Shown piece after piece: positions 1-6,650 of a stretch of DNA of 36,091 nt. The number at the start of each line of letters is the position of its first letter. Within the stretch, counting starts at the first letter, position 1. The position numbers and the translations under genes are program-made. The notes under the pieces were generated by a model. The model was given only the letters and a program-made list of their open reading frames with translations. It made no database searches and was not told the DNA's origin. Origin of the DNA: Erythrobacter sp. (GTDB lineage Bacteria; Pseudomonadota; Alphaproteobacteria; Sphingomonadales; Sphingomonadaceae); contig JAHEBH010000027.1 in NCBI GenBank assembly GCA_024642335.1, forward strand, positions 1 to 36,091. Reading direction: 5' to 3'.

Positions 1-64
1 CATTCGGCTTGCATGGTTTGCTGCGCTCGCTTAACTGCCGGAAATTCGAGGGACGGGAGTTTCC

Positions 65-709
65 ATGCGCTGGATTCGTGCGCTTTATGACTGGACGATG
101 GATAAGGCATCGCATCCGCATGCGGAGCGCTGGCTGGCCTTTTTCGCCTTTGTCGAATCGAGCTTTTTCCCGATCCCGCCGCATCCGCTGCTCGGCCTGA
201 TGTGCCTGGCAGAGCCGAAAAAGGCGCTGCGGTTCGCCTTCATCTGTACCGCCTTCTCCGTACTCGGCGGCATGTTCGGCTATGCCATCGGCTATTTCCT
301 TTACGAGGCGATCGGCGAGTGGCTGATCCGCGTGTTGGGCCTGCAGGAATCCTTCCCCTTCGCCGCCTGTTACCTGCGCGAATATGACTGGCAGGCGATC
401 ATGATCGCGGGCACCACGCCCATCCCCTTCAAGCTGCTGACGATCACGGCGGGCTTCATCTCGATGAACTTCCTCACCTTCGTGCTCGCCAGCATCGGTG
501 GAAGGGGAGCGATCTTCATGTTCGTGGGCGTGCTGTTCCAGATTTTTGGAGCGCCGATCAAGAAATTCGTCGACAAGTATCTCGGCTGGCTTTCCGCCCT
601 TTTTGTGGTGCTGGTGGTGGGCGGCTTCCTGATCCTGACACAGGTTGACCGGGGCGAGGACGCAGGCGACAGCCCCTGCGCCAATGTCACTTCCGTCACG
701 CAATTGTAA
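65..709 (+). CDS. YqaA/DedA-family inner-membrane protein
   Basis: A 214-residue membrane protein of the SNARE-associated/DedA superfamily, YqaA subgroup. After a short N-terminal helix it has several hydrophobic segments. The re-entrant-loop region around residues 115-160 holds the TPIPFKLLTITAG stretch and a GRGAIFMFVG stretch typical of YqaA proteins. DedA-like proteins are integral membrane proteins linked to envelope homeostasis and lipid (undecaprenyl-phosphate or phospholipid) movement; the substrate of the YqaA branch is not established. The ATG at 65 has a GGGAG about 6 bases upstream. arsC starts 31 bases after its stop on the same strand, so co-transcription is possible, though no functional link is evident. 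Family assignment is fairly certain, function is not. Confidence 0.85.
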   Translation: MRWIRALYDWTMDKASHPHAERWLAFFAFVESSFFPIPPHPLLGLMCLAEPKKALRFAFICTAFSVLGGMFGYAIGYFLYEAIGEWLIRVLGLQESFPFAACYLREYDWQAIMIAGTTPIPFKLLTITAGFISMNFLTFVLASIGGRGAIFMFVGVLFQIFGAPIKKFVDKYLGWLSALFVVLVVGGFLILTQVDRGEDAGDSPCANVTSVTQL

Positions 710-740
710 CATTCGCGGGGCAGCGGACGAATTTGTAGCG

Positions 741-1253
741 ATGAAGAATGTCCTCTTTCTCTGCACTGCCAATTCGGCGCGATCGATTCTCGCAGAGGCC
801 ATTCTTGCGCGCCTCGGCAAAGGCCGGCTCCGTGCCTTTTCCGCCGGCAGCAAGCCGCGCGGCGTACCCAATCCGCTCGCGCTCCGACTGCTTGCCGCGA
901 AGGGACACGACATCTCAGCCATGCGCTCCAAGAGCTGGAATGAGTTCACCGCTCCCGGTGCGCCGACCGTCCATGCCGTGATCACCGTCTGCGATAACGC
1001 CAAGGGCGAAAGCTGCCCGATCTTCCCGGGCCATCCGGTGCAGGCGCATTGGGGCATTCCCGATCCGGCAAGCGTGGATGCGGAGGGAAACCACATCGAT
1101 GGCGATATGACCGGTTTCGAAACTGCCTATGACAGGCTGGCCCGCCGCGTCGAAGCCATGCTTGAACTCGACGAGAACACGCTCGAGCCGAAGCAATGGC
1201 GCGATGCATTGATCCGTATCGGCGAGGAAGCGGAAGGCGCAACGCATGGTTGA
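741..1253 (+). CDS. arsC: Arsenate reductase ArsC, LMW-phosphatase/thioredoxin type
   Basis: A 170-residue cytoplasmic protein that reduces arsenate to arsenite. The N-terminus shows the phosphatase-like P-loop CTANSARS (Cys8, Arg14), the nucleophile loop of thioredoxin-coupled ArsC enzymes. Cys84 and Cys92 in VCDNAKGESC fit the two resolving cysteines of the disulfide relay, and a DP pair (108-109) follows as general acid. The ATG at 741 is chosen because the P-loop must start a few residues from the N-terminus; the open frame extends upstream into yqaA but has no family sequence there. The last 8 bases overlap the aquaporin gene, implying translational coupling. No arsR or ArsB/Acr3 gene is visible nearby. 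Confidence 0.92.
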   Translation: MKNVLFLCTANSARSILAEAILARLGKGRLRAFSAGSKPRGVPNPLALRLLAAKGHDISAMRSKSWNEFTAPGAPTVHAVITVCDNAKGESCPIFPGHPVQAHWGIPDPASVDAEGNHIDGDMTGFETAYDRLARRVEAMLELDENTLEPKQWRDALIRIGEEAEGATHG

Positions 1254-1917
1254 ATACACGCTCTCGCGCCGACTGCTGGGTGAGGCGCTGGGGAGCTTCT
1301 TCCTCTTTGCCGGCGTGCTCGGCTCTGGTGTGATGGCGGAGAACCTTGCAGGCGGCAATGTCGCGCTGGCGCTGCTCGCCAATACCGCCGCGACGGGGGC
1401 GATCCTCTATGTCATTATCGAGATGTTCGGGCCTGTCTCAGGCGCGCATTTCAATCCCGCGGTTACACTCGCCTTTGCCATCCGCCGCGAGTTCTCCTGG
1501 CGCGATGTGCTGCCCTATGTCGCAACGCAAATCGCCGCAGGAATGCTGGGCGCCTTCGCAGTGCACCTGATGTTCGATCTGGAGATTCTGCAATTCTCCA
1601 CCAAACCGCGCGCGGGCATTGGTCAATGGACAGGCGAACTGGTGGCGACTTTCGGCCTGGTGCTGGCCATCCTTGCCCTGCTGCGCCACCGGCCGGGCGT
1701 GGTCCCCGCCGTCGTCGCGCTCTATATCAGCGCGGCCTACTGGTTCACCTCAAGCACGAGCTTCGCCAATCCGGCGATCACCGTGGTGCGCAGCATGTCC
1801 GACACTTTCGCCGGCATCGCACCCGCCGACGTGCCCGCCTTTATCGCCGCACAACTGGCGGGAATGCTGCTGGCGGTGGGATCTGCGCGGGTGCTGTTCG
1901 GCAGGAACCCGGCCTAG
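1246..1917 (+). CDS. aqpS: AqpS-like aquaporin (MIP family), probable arsenite channel
   Basis: A 223-residue six-helix MIP channel with both NPA boxes: NPA at 70-72 (GAHFNPAVT) and at 175-177 (SFANPAITV). Ordinary aquaporins carry Arg directly after the second NPA as part of the selectivity filter; here that residue is Ile178, a replacement compatible with a wider pore for uncharged solutes such as As(OH)3. In Sinorhizobium meliloti an aquaporin in the ars operon (AqpS) lets internally produced arsenite leave the cell down its gradient. The 8-base overlap with arsC supports the same role here, although transport specificity is inferred. Its TAG stop overlaps the TAG of the convergent spt gene in a shared CTAG. 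Confidence 0.88.
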   Translation: MVEYTLSRRLLGEALGSFFLFAGVLGSGVMAENLAGGNVALALLANTAATGAILYVIIEMFGPVSGAHFNPAVTLAFAIRREFSWRDVLPYVATQIAAGMLGAFAVHLMFDLEILQFSTKPRAGIGQWTGELVATFGLVLAILALLRHRPGVVPAVVALYISAAYWFTSSTSFANPAITVVRSMSDTFAGIAPADVPAFIAAQLAGMLLAVGSARVLFGRNPA

Positions 1918-3122
1918 ATAATCCCCACGGCCTTTCCGGCGCGTTCGAACATGCCGAGGATGGTCTCGACCTCTTCCGAGCTATGCTCGGCGCAGAGCGA
2001 GCAGCGCAGTAGCGTCATGTTGGCGGGCGTTGCCGGCGGGCGGGCGAGGTTGACGTAAAGCCCTTCCTTCAGCAGCGCTTCCCACATGGCGGCACCCTTT
2101 TCGAGGTCGGGCATGATCACGGCGACGATCGCGCTTTGCGGTTCCTTGGTGCCTAGCGTGAAACCCAGCCCGGTCAGGCCCGCATGCAGGCGCTTGGAGT
2201 TCTCCCACAGATGCGCGCGCTTGTTGGAACCGTGCATCAGCTTGCGAATACTGGTTGCCGCCGTCGCAACCACACTCGGCGGCAGCGAGGCGGTGAAGAC
2301 ATAGGGGCGGCAGACCAGCCGCATGATCTCGAACTTGGGATGGTTGGAGACGCAGAAGCCGCCCACCGTGCCCACGCTCTTGGAGAATGTGCCGATCACG
2401 AAATCGACATCGTCGATCACGCCCTGTGCTTCGGCCACGCCGCGGCCATGCTCGCCGATAAAGCCCATCGAATGCGCCTCGTCCACCAGCACCATGGCGC
2501 CATATTTCTTGGCAATGGCGATCATTTCCTTCAGCGGGGCGATGTCGCCCAGCATCGAATAGACGCCTTCGAGAACGACCAGCTTTCCGGCCCCTTCAGG
2601 AATGCGGCGCAGGCGATTTTCCAGCGCTTCGATGTCATTGTGCTTGAACGGCACGATCTCCGCCTTGCCCAACGCGCAGCCGTCCCAGATGCTGGCATGG
2701 CTGTCGATATCGAGGACGATGTAATCGCCTTTTCCGGCGATGGTGGAGATGATGCCGAGGTTGGCCTGATAGCCGGTCGAGAACACCATGGCATGGTCCA
2801 TGCCATAAAATTCCCTGAGCGCTTCCTCGCACTCCTTGTGACCTTGATACGTCCCATTCAGTACACGGCTGCCGGTGGTGCCCGAACCGTAATTCTCCAG
2901 CGCCTGCTTGCCTGCTTCGATCACGTCCGGATCGAAGGTCATGCCCATGTAATTATAGGTGCCAAGCAGGATGGTGTCGCGCCCGTTGCAGATTGCGCGC
3001 GTAGGAGAGAGTACCTTCTCCATCACCAGTGAAAAAGGATCCTCCACCCCGCTGGCGAGCAGGTTCTCGCGCACCTGGATGATGTCATCGAATTTGGAAA
3101 AAAGGTCGCGGTTCTCGCTCAT
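1914..3122 (-). CDS. spt: Serine palmitoyltransferase
   Basis: A 402-residue PLP enzyme of the alpha-oxoamine synthase family. It condenses L-serine with palmitoyl-CoA or an acyl-ACP to 3-ketodihydrosphingosine, the first step of sphingolipid synthesis. The sequence closely resembles the soluble Sphingomonas paucimobilis enzyme as I recall it, including GTYNYMGMTFDPDV near residue 55, DSHASIWDGC (His142, stacking on PLP), LVDEAHSMGF (Asp214, His217) and GTFSKSVGTVGGF with the PLP lysine at 248. Sphingolipids replace lipopolysaccharide in sphingomonad outer membranes. The ATG at 3122 lies 7 bases after the acyl carrier protein stop and fits the family N-terminus; an extension to 3173 would run through that gene. 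It converges on aqpS with overlapping stops. Confidence 0.97.
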   Translation of the reverse strand: MSENRDLFSKFDDIIQVRENLLASGVEDPFSLVMEKVLSPTRAICNGRDTILLGTYNYMGMTFDPDVIEAGKQALENYGSGTTGSRVLNGTYQGHKECEEALREFYGMDHAMVFSTGYQANLGIISTIAGKGDYIVLDIDSHASIWDGCALGKAEIVPFKHNDIEALENRLRRIPEGAGKLVVLEGVYSMLGDIAPLKEMIAIAKKYGAMVLVDEAHSMGFIGEHGRGVAEAQGVIDDVDFVIGTFSKSVGTVGGFCVSNHPKFEIMRLVCRPYVFTASLPPSVVATAATSIRKLMHGSNKRAHLWENSKRLHAGLTGLGFTLGTKEPQSAIVAVIMPDLEKGAAMWEALLKEGLYVNLARPPATPANMTLLRCSLCAEHSSEEVETILGMFERAGKAVGII

Positions 3123-3129
3123 GTCGCGC

Positions 3130-3372
3130 TTACTCGCCCTGAAGTTTGGATACGGCATCCACCAGCTGGCCAAAATTCTCGATTTCGGCCTGCTGGTTCA
3201 TGGAAATGATGATGTCGAACTCGTCCTCGATCGCGGCGACGAAGTCCATCACCGTCAGGCTGTCGAATTCCAGGTCACCGGCAAATGTGGTACCCTCTGC
3301 GATATCGACGCCCTTCTTGTTGAACGGTTCGATCAGGGTGCGGATTATGGCGTCAACTGCGGCGCGATCCAT
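3130..3372 (-). CDS. Acyl carrier protein for sphingolipid synthesis
   Basis: An 80-residue acyl carrier protein. The four-helix fold signature is clear, with the phosphopantetheine serine at 38 in the motif GDLEFDSLTVMDF. It lies 7 bases upstream of spt in the same direction, so the two are surely co-transcribed. In alphaproteobacteria (Caulobacter AcpR, for example) a dedicated ACP beside Spt takes part in sphingolipid acyl transfer, and that role is inferred here from position. The ATG at 3372 gives the common MDRAAVDAI start; a TTG at 3393 would add seven residues and is less likely. The 143-base gap to the divergent PycTM gene must hold its promoter. Confidence 0.93.
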   Translation of the reverse strand: MDRAAVDAIIRTLIEPFNKKGVDIAEGTTFAGDLEFDSLTVMDFVAAIEDEFDIIISMNQQAEIENFGQLVDAVSKLQGE

Positions 3373-3515
3373 TGGGGATGTTCCAATCTTCAATTGTGGC
3401 GGCGATATGCTGCCAGGACATTGCGACGGAAAAGCGGCTCTTTACCCAGCTTGTCAAGCACTGCTGCCGCTGGCAATCCTCTGACACGCAAGTTTTGACG
3501 AAGTCTGGGGACAGT

Positions 3516-4070
3516 ATGACCGAGCTACCAGCCAACAAGACCCCGCCGCCAGAAGCCGGCGCGGCGGGTGCTGCCTATACTCCACAGGCGGTGCAAATGC
3601 TGCGTACCGTACAGGCCAACAACCTGCTGCTCTCGCAAATGGCGGACCAGAAGGCATCGATCCTGATGGGCGCGACCTTCCTTGTATTTTCCATCGCGGT
3701 CAGCCGCTCGCTGGCGGGTGACTTGCCGCATGCGTTGGCGATACTGGCCGTCTTCGCTTTCCTGAGCTCTCTTTGTGCAGTGCTGGCGGTCATTCCCTCG
3801 GTCGGCAAACCGCACGATGGAGCGAAGCCCAACCTCATGTTCTTCGGCCATTTCAGCGAGCTGGATGAAGAGCAATGGATGCAGGAAGTGTTGGCGCAAC
3901 TGCATGGGGACGACCAGGTCTTCCGCATGATGTTGCACGATATCTACCAGAACGGGCAGGTGCTGCAGCGGCGCAAGTACCGCTACCTTTCCCATGCCTA
4001 CCGGATATTTGTCGTCGGCCTGTTCGTGACGCTGTTTGCCTTCTTGGTGGAGCTGGCCCTCACCTATTGA
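3516..4070 (+). CDS. PycTM/DUF5706 membrane protein (Pycsar-effector-like)
   Basis: A 184-residue protein with a proline- and alanine-rich N-terminus, then the hallmark ADQKASIL at 43-50 leading into two membrane helices (about 49-66 and 71-93), a soluble middle segment, and a third helix near the C-terminus (about 161-183). This is the architecture of the PycTM (DUF5706) family, named after transmembrane effectors of Pycsar anti-phage systems that respond to cyclic UMP or CMP. No pyrimidine cyclase gene lies beside it, so a defence role is not shown; it could be a housekeeping homologue. The ATG at 3516 has a GGGGA about 5 bases upstream; the frame is open to 3372, but that part has no family sequence. 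It converges on divK, 9 bases away. Confidence 0.75.
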   Translation: MTELPANKTPPPEAGAAGAAYTPQAVQMLRTVQANNLLLSQMADQKASILMGATFLVFSIAVSRSLAGDLPHALAILAVFAFLSSLCAVLAVIPSVGKPHDGAKPNLMFFGHFSELDEEQWMQEVLAQLHGDDQVFRMMLHDIYQNGQVLQRRKYRYLSHAYRIFVVGLFVTLFAFLVELALTY

Positions 4071-4079
4071 TCGCGGGCG

Positions 4080-4448
4080 TCAGTTCCCGACCAGCCCGTT
4101 TACCGCTGCCATGAAGGGGCCGATCGACACCGGCTTGGAAAGGTAGCCTTCGGCTCCGATCTCGCGAATACGTTCCTCATCACCCTTGCCCGCATAGGCC
4201 GTGACAGCGAGCACTGGAACCTCGCACAGATCGGCATCCTGTTTCATGCTGGCAATAAGGTCGAGACCCGATACGTCCTGCAACTGGATGTCCATGACCA
4301 CGAGGTTCGGCAGGAAGCAGCGCGCCGCTTCGAGCGCAAGATTGCCATCAGCAACCGGCTCCACCGAGAAACCGCCGGCAGACAGGACATCGCAGAAAAG
4401 TTTCCGGTTGAGATCGTTGTCCTCGACAACCAGAATGCGTTTGGTCAT
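4080..4448 (-). CDS. divK: Single-domain response regulator DivK
   Basis: A 122-residue stand-alone receiver domain: acidic pair Asp9/Asp10 in VVEDNDLN, phospho-acceptor Asp53 in VVMDIQL, Thr83 in AVTAYAGKGDEERIRE and Lys105 in GYLSKPVSIGPF. The KGDEE and SKPVSIG blocks are characteristic of DivK. In Caulobacter, DivK is phosphorylated by PleC/DivJ and controls CtrA activity through DivL-CckA. The adjacent DUF3572 gene on the other strand is a common alphaproteobacterial neighbour. The ATG at 4448 has AGGGGG about 5 bases upstream; a longer frame to 4529 has no receiver-domain sequence. A perfect 8-bp dyad at 4463-4480 lies in the leader. It is linked functionally to ctrA, 17 kb away in this window. 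Confidence 0.9.
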   Translation of the reverse strand: MTKRILVVEDNDLNRKLFCDVLSAGGFSVEPVADGNLALEAARCFLPNLVVMDIQLQDVSGLDLIASMKQDADLCEVPVLAVTAYAGKGDEERIREIGAEGYLSKPVSIGPFMAAVNGLVGN

Positions 4449-4462
4449 TGGACCCCCTGGTT

Positions 4463-4480
4463 CCTCCGTGCCCACGGAGG
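4463..4480. promoter_or_regulatory. Perfect inverted repeat between divK and DUF3572
   Basis: CCTCCGTG-CC-CACGGAGG, 8 bp per arm with a 2-base spacer, lies 14 bases before the divK start in the 66-base divergent region. It could be a dimeric regulator's operator or, in the divK transcript, a small hairpin (6-bp stem, 6-base loop) next to the ribosome binding site. The function is not known. Confidence 0.45.
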
Positions 4481-4514
4481 TTCTGAGACGAACAGATATC
4501 GCAAGACTAGGTAA

Positions 4515-4796
4515 ATGACAATTATCCACAAGTCATCCACTGATCTCAGTGACCCGTCCCGGCTTGCGCTGGCCGCGCTCGGCTGGGTGCTGGCAGATGA
4601 AGACCGCGCGCAGCGCTTCCTCGATCTGACTGGCCTTACCCCCGATGGCCTGCGCGCCGCGTTGGCAGAAACGGGCACCCACCGCGCCATATTGGAATTT
4701 CTCTGTGCGCATGAACCGGACCTGCTCGGCGCTGCCGCGGCAATGGATATCGATCCGGCGCGATTGGCCGCCGCAAAGGAGGAGCTGACACAGTGA
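4515..4796 (+). CDS. DUF3572 domain protein
   Basis: A 93-residue soluble, mostly helical protein of unknown function. The central block LALAALGWVLADEDRAQRFLDLTGL followed by LRAAL is the signature of DUF3572, a small family that sits beside divK in many alphaproteobacteria, as it does here on the opposite strand. It heads a compact operon: its stop overlaps the GTG start of the HAD gene by 4 bases (GTGA), with an AGGAGG-like site at 4776-4785 inside its 3' end serving the next gene. Family assignment is confident; no biochemical role can be read from the sequence. Confidence 0.85.
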   Translation: MTIIHKSSTDLSDPSRLALAALGWVLADEDRAQRFLDLTGLTPDGLRAALAETGTHRAILEFLCAHEPDLLGAAAAMDIDPARLAAAKEELTQ

Positions 4797-5419
4797 GCAG
4801 GCCATTGGTCATCACCGATTGCGACGAAGTGCTGCTGCACATGGTCCGCCATTTTCGCGATTGGCTGGACGAAGCGCACGATGTCGACTTCTCGCTGGAA
4901 GGCAATGTCTTTGTCCAGGCGATGCGGCGACGCGGTTCGGATGATGCCATGAGCGAGGAAGAGGTGTGGGACTTGCTCGGCGGCTTCTTCGACACTGAGA
5001 TGGGGCGGCAGACGCCGATCGCCGGTTCGATCGATGCCATCGCCGAATTGCAGCGCGAAGCCGATGTGGTGGTGCTGACCAATCTGGTGGACAAGCGCAA
5101 TGAGGCGCGCACGCGGCAATTGCGCGATCTGGGCATCACGGTGCCTGTCTATACCAACCAGGGGCCGAAAGGCGGGGCGTTAAGTCGCATCATTGCCGAG
5201 TTCGGGCCGAGCCGCGCGGTCTTTATCGACGATATCGCGCAGCACCACGCCTCTGCGGCGGAGAATGTGCCGCATATCCATCGGCTGCATTTCTGCGGGG
5301 AACCAGCGATAGCTCCGCATATCACCTGTGCTTATGTGGCTGGACATGCCGATGCACGGATCGACAATTGGAGTGAGGCCTTGCCCTGGCTTCTGGAAAC
5401 ACTGCATGGAGAGCCATGA
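4793..5419 (+). CDS. HAD-superfamily hydrolase
   Basis: A 208-residue cytoplasmic HAD phosphatase-like protein. Motif I is DCD at 9-11 (Asp nucleophile and general acid), motif II is the VVVLTNL region near residue 100, and motif IV is VFIDDIAQH in the second half. The segment between motifs I and II is predicted helical and fits a small cap. The start is GTG at 4793, supported by an AAAGGAGG at the end of DUF3572. The stop overlaps the ridA start as ATGA. The substrate cannot be deduced. Linkage to RidA and a glycerophosphodiesterase suggests a housekeeping clean-up or salvage role, which is inference only. Confidence 0.85.
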   Translation: MSRPLVITDCDEVLLHMVRHFRDWLDEAHDVDFSLEGNVFVQAMRRRGSDDAMSEEEVWDLLGGFFDTEMGRQTPIAGSIDAIAELQREADVVVLTNLVDKRNEARTRQLRDLGITVPVYTNQGPKGGALSRIIAEFGPSRAVFIDDIAQHHASAAENVPHIHRLHFCGEPAIAPHITCAYVAGHADARIDNWSEALPWLLETLHGEP

Positions 5420-5877
5420 TGAGCATTGAAGCCCGCCTTGCCGAACTCGGCATTACTCTGCCCCCGGCCGCCGCGCCCGTGGCTGCCTACCAGCCCGTGG
5501 TGGTCGCCAATGGCATGGCGCATGTGTCCGGCCAGCTGCCCTTTATCGACGGGCAGCTGGTCACAGGCCGCCTGGGAGAAAATGTCTCCACCGAGGATGG
5601 CTATGCCGCCGCGCGGGCCTGCGGGCTGATGATTGCTGCCCAGCTCAAGGCGGCAGGCGTGCTCGAAAAGGTCGAGCGCGTGGTGAAGCTGGGCGCTTTC
5701 GTCAATTCGACGCCCGAATTCACCGACCAGCCCAAGGTCGCCAACGGTGCCTCGGAACTGATGTTCGAAATCTTCGGCGAGGCCGGGCGCCATGCGCGCA
5801 GCGCAGTGGGCGTGCCGGTGCTGCCTTTGGGGGCAGCGGTCGAAGTGGATGCCGTGATTGCCCTTGCAGTGGATTGA
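5416..5877 (+). CDS. RidA family protein (YjgF-like, long form)
   Basis: A 153-residue member of the RidA/YjgF/UK114 superfamily, in the subgroup of about 150 residues. RidA proteins form trimers and hydrolyse reactive enamine/imine intermediates released by PLP enzymes. The core is recognisable: VVVANGMAHVSGQLPFIDGQL near residues 28-48, a KVERVVKLGAFVNSTPEF strand-helix region, and the C-terminal ARSAVGVPVLPLGAAVEVDAVIAL holding the conserved Arg. The ATG at 5416 overlaps the HAD stop; a second ATG at 5419 is an equally possible start because GGAGAG at 5408-5413 could serve either. Its 3' end overlaps the next gene by about 20 bases. The biological substrate is not evident. Confidence 0.9.
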   Translation: MMSIEARLAELGITLPPAAAPVAAYQPVVVANGMAHVSGQLPFIDGQLVTGRLGENVSTEDGYAAARACGLMIAAQLKAAGVLEKVERVVKLGAFVNSTPEFTDQPKVANGASELMFEIFGEAGRHARSAVGVPVLPLGAAVEVDAVIALAVD

Positions 5878-6622
5878 TTCCTTCTTTGCTCCCGCGCCGG
5901 ATGCGGGGGTGGCCGAATGGCTCGGCCAGCATGTCTATGCCCATCGCGGGCTGCACGGGGACGGCGTGCCCGAGAACTCTCCCGCAGCGTTTCGGGGCGC
6001 TGTCGAAAAGGGCCTGGGCATCGAATGCGATGTCCGGCTGACGCGTGACGGGCAAGCGATCGTCTTCCACGATGCCACGCTGGACCGTATCACCGGTCGC
6101 GGCGGCGTGGTCGATCGGCTGACGCTGGACCAGCTGATGGCCGTCAGCTTTTCGGAGGGCGGCGAAACCCTGCCAAGCCTAGCGCACCTGCTGGGAATTG
6201 TGGCGGGCAAGGTTCCCCTGCTGGTGGAAATCAAGGTCGATCGCGGCCAGTCGGTCGACGCGTTGTGCCGTGCGGTAGAACGCGATTTGGCAGGCTACAG
6301 CGGGAATGTCGCTATCATGTCCTTCGATCCGCGTGTTGGCGCATGGTTCGCGCGCCACGCAAAGGCGGTTGTGCGCGGACTGGTCGCTACCGAGAAGGGT
6401 CGCCGCGGCTTTGTGGGAAGCACAAAGCGATATCTGTCCTTGTGGCATGCGCGCCCGCATTTCCTCGCTTACGATATTCGCGATCTTCCCAGCCCTTTTG
6501 CATCGAGCCAGCGCGCTCGGGGCCTGCCGCTGCTGACCTGGACGGTCTCCTCTCCCGAGCTGCGCGAACGGGCCAAGGTCCATGCCGATGCGCCGATTGC
6601 CGAAGGGCAGGGTCTCGCATAA
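5858..6622 (+). CDS. Glycerophosphodiester phosphodiesterase
   Basis: A roughly 254-residue GDPD TIM-barrel enzyme that hydrolyses glycerophosphodiesters from phospholipid breakdown to glycerol-3-phosphate and an alcohol. Catalytic elements are clear: YAHRGLHG (His, Arg), PENS (Glu), ECDVRLTRDG, IVFHDATLDRITG (second His) and LLVEIK (metal-binding Glu and general-base region). No signal peptide is visible, so a cytoplasmic location is likely. No ATG precedes the HRG motif; TTG at 5858 or 5864 and GTG at 5909 are the possible starts, and I use the longest. The overlap with ridA points to coupling. The C-terminus ends in DAPIAEGQGLA rather than the common TDRP-type ending. Confidence 0.88.
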   Translation: MPLQWIDSFFAPAPDAGVAEWLGQHVYAHRGLHGDGVPENSPAAFRGAVEKGLGIECDVRLTRDGQAIVFHDATLDRITGRGGVVDRLTLDQLMAVSFSEGGETLPSLAHLLGIVAGKVPLLVEIKVDRGQSVDALCRAVERDLAGYSGNVAIMSFDPRVGAWFARHAKAVVRGLVATEKGRRGFVGSTKRYLSLWHARPHFLAYDIRDLPSPFASSQRARGLPLLTWTVSSPELRERAKVHADAPIAEGQGLA

Positions 6623-6650
6623 CCGCGCGTGCTGTCCTAAATAGTCCGCA

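Noticed and set aside
3372-3515. N-terminal extension of the PycTM protein to 3372
   Set aside because: The added 48 residues are Cys-rich with no family similarity and would overlap the divergent acp start; ATG 3516 has a good ribosome binding site.
3373-4070. A complete Pycsar anti-phage operon
   Set aside because: Only an effector-like PycTM gene is present; no nucleotide cyclase gene was found on either strand nearby.
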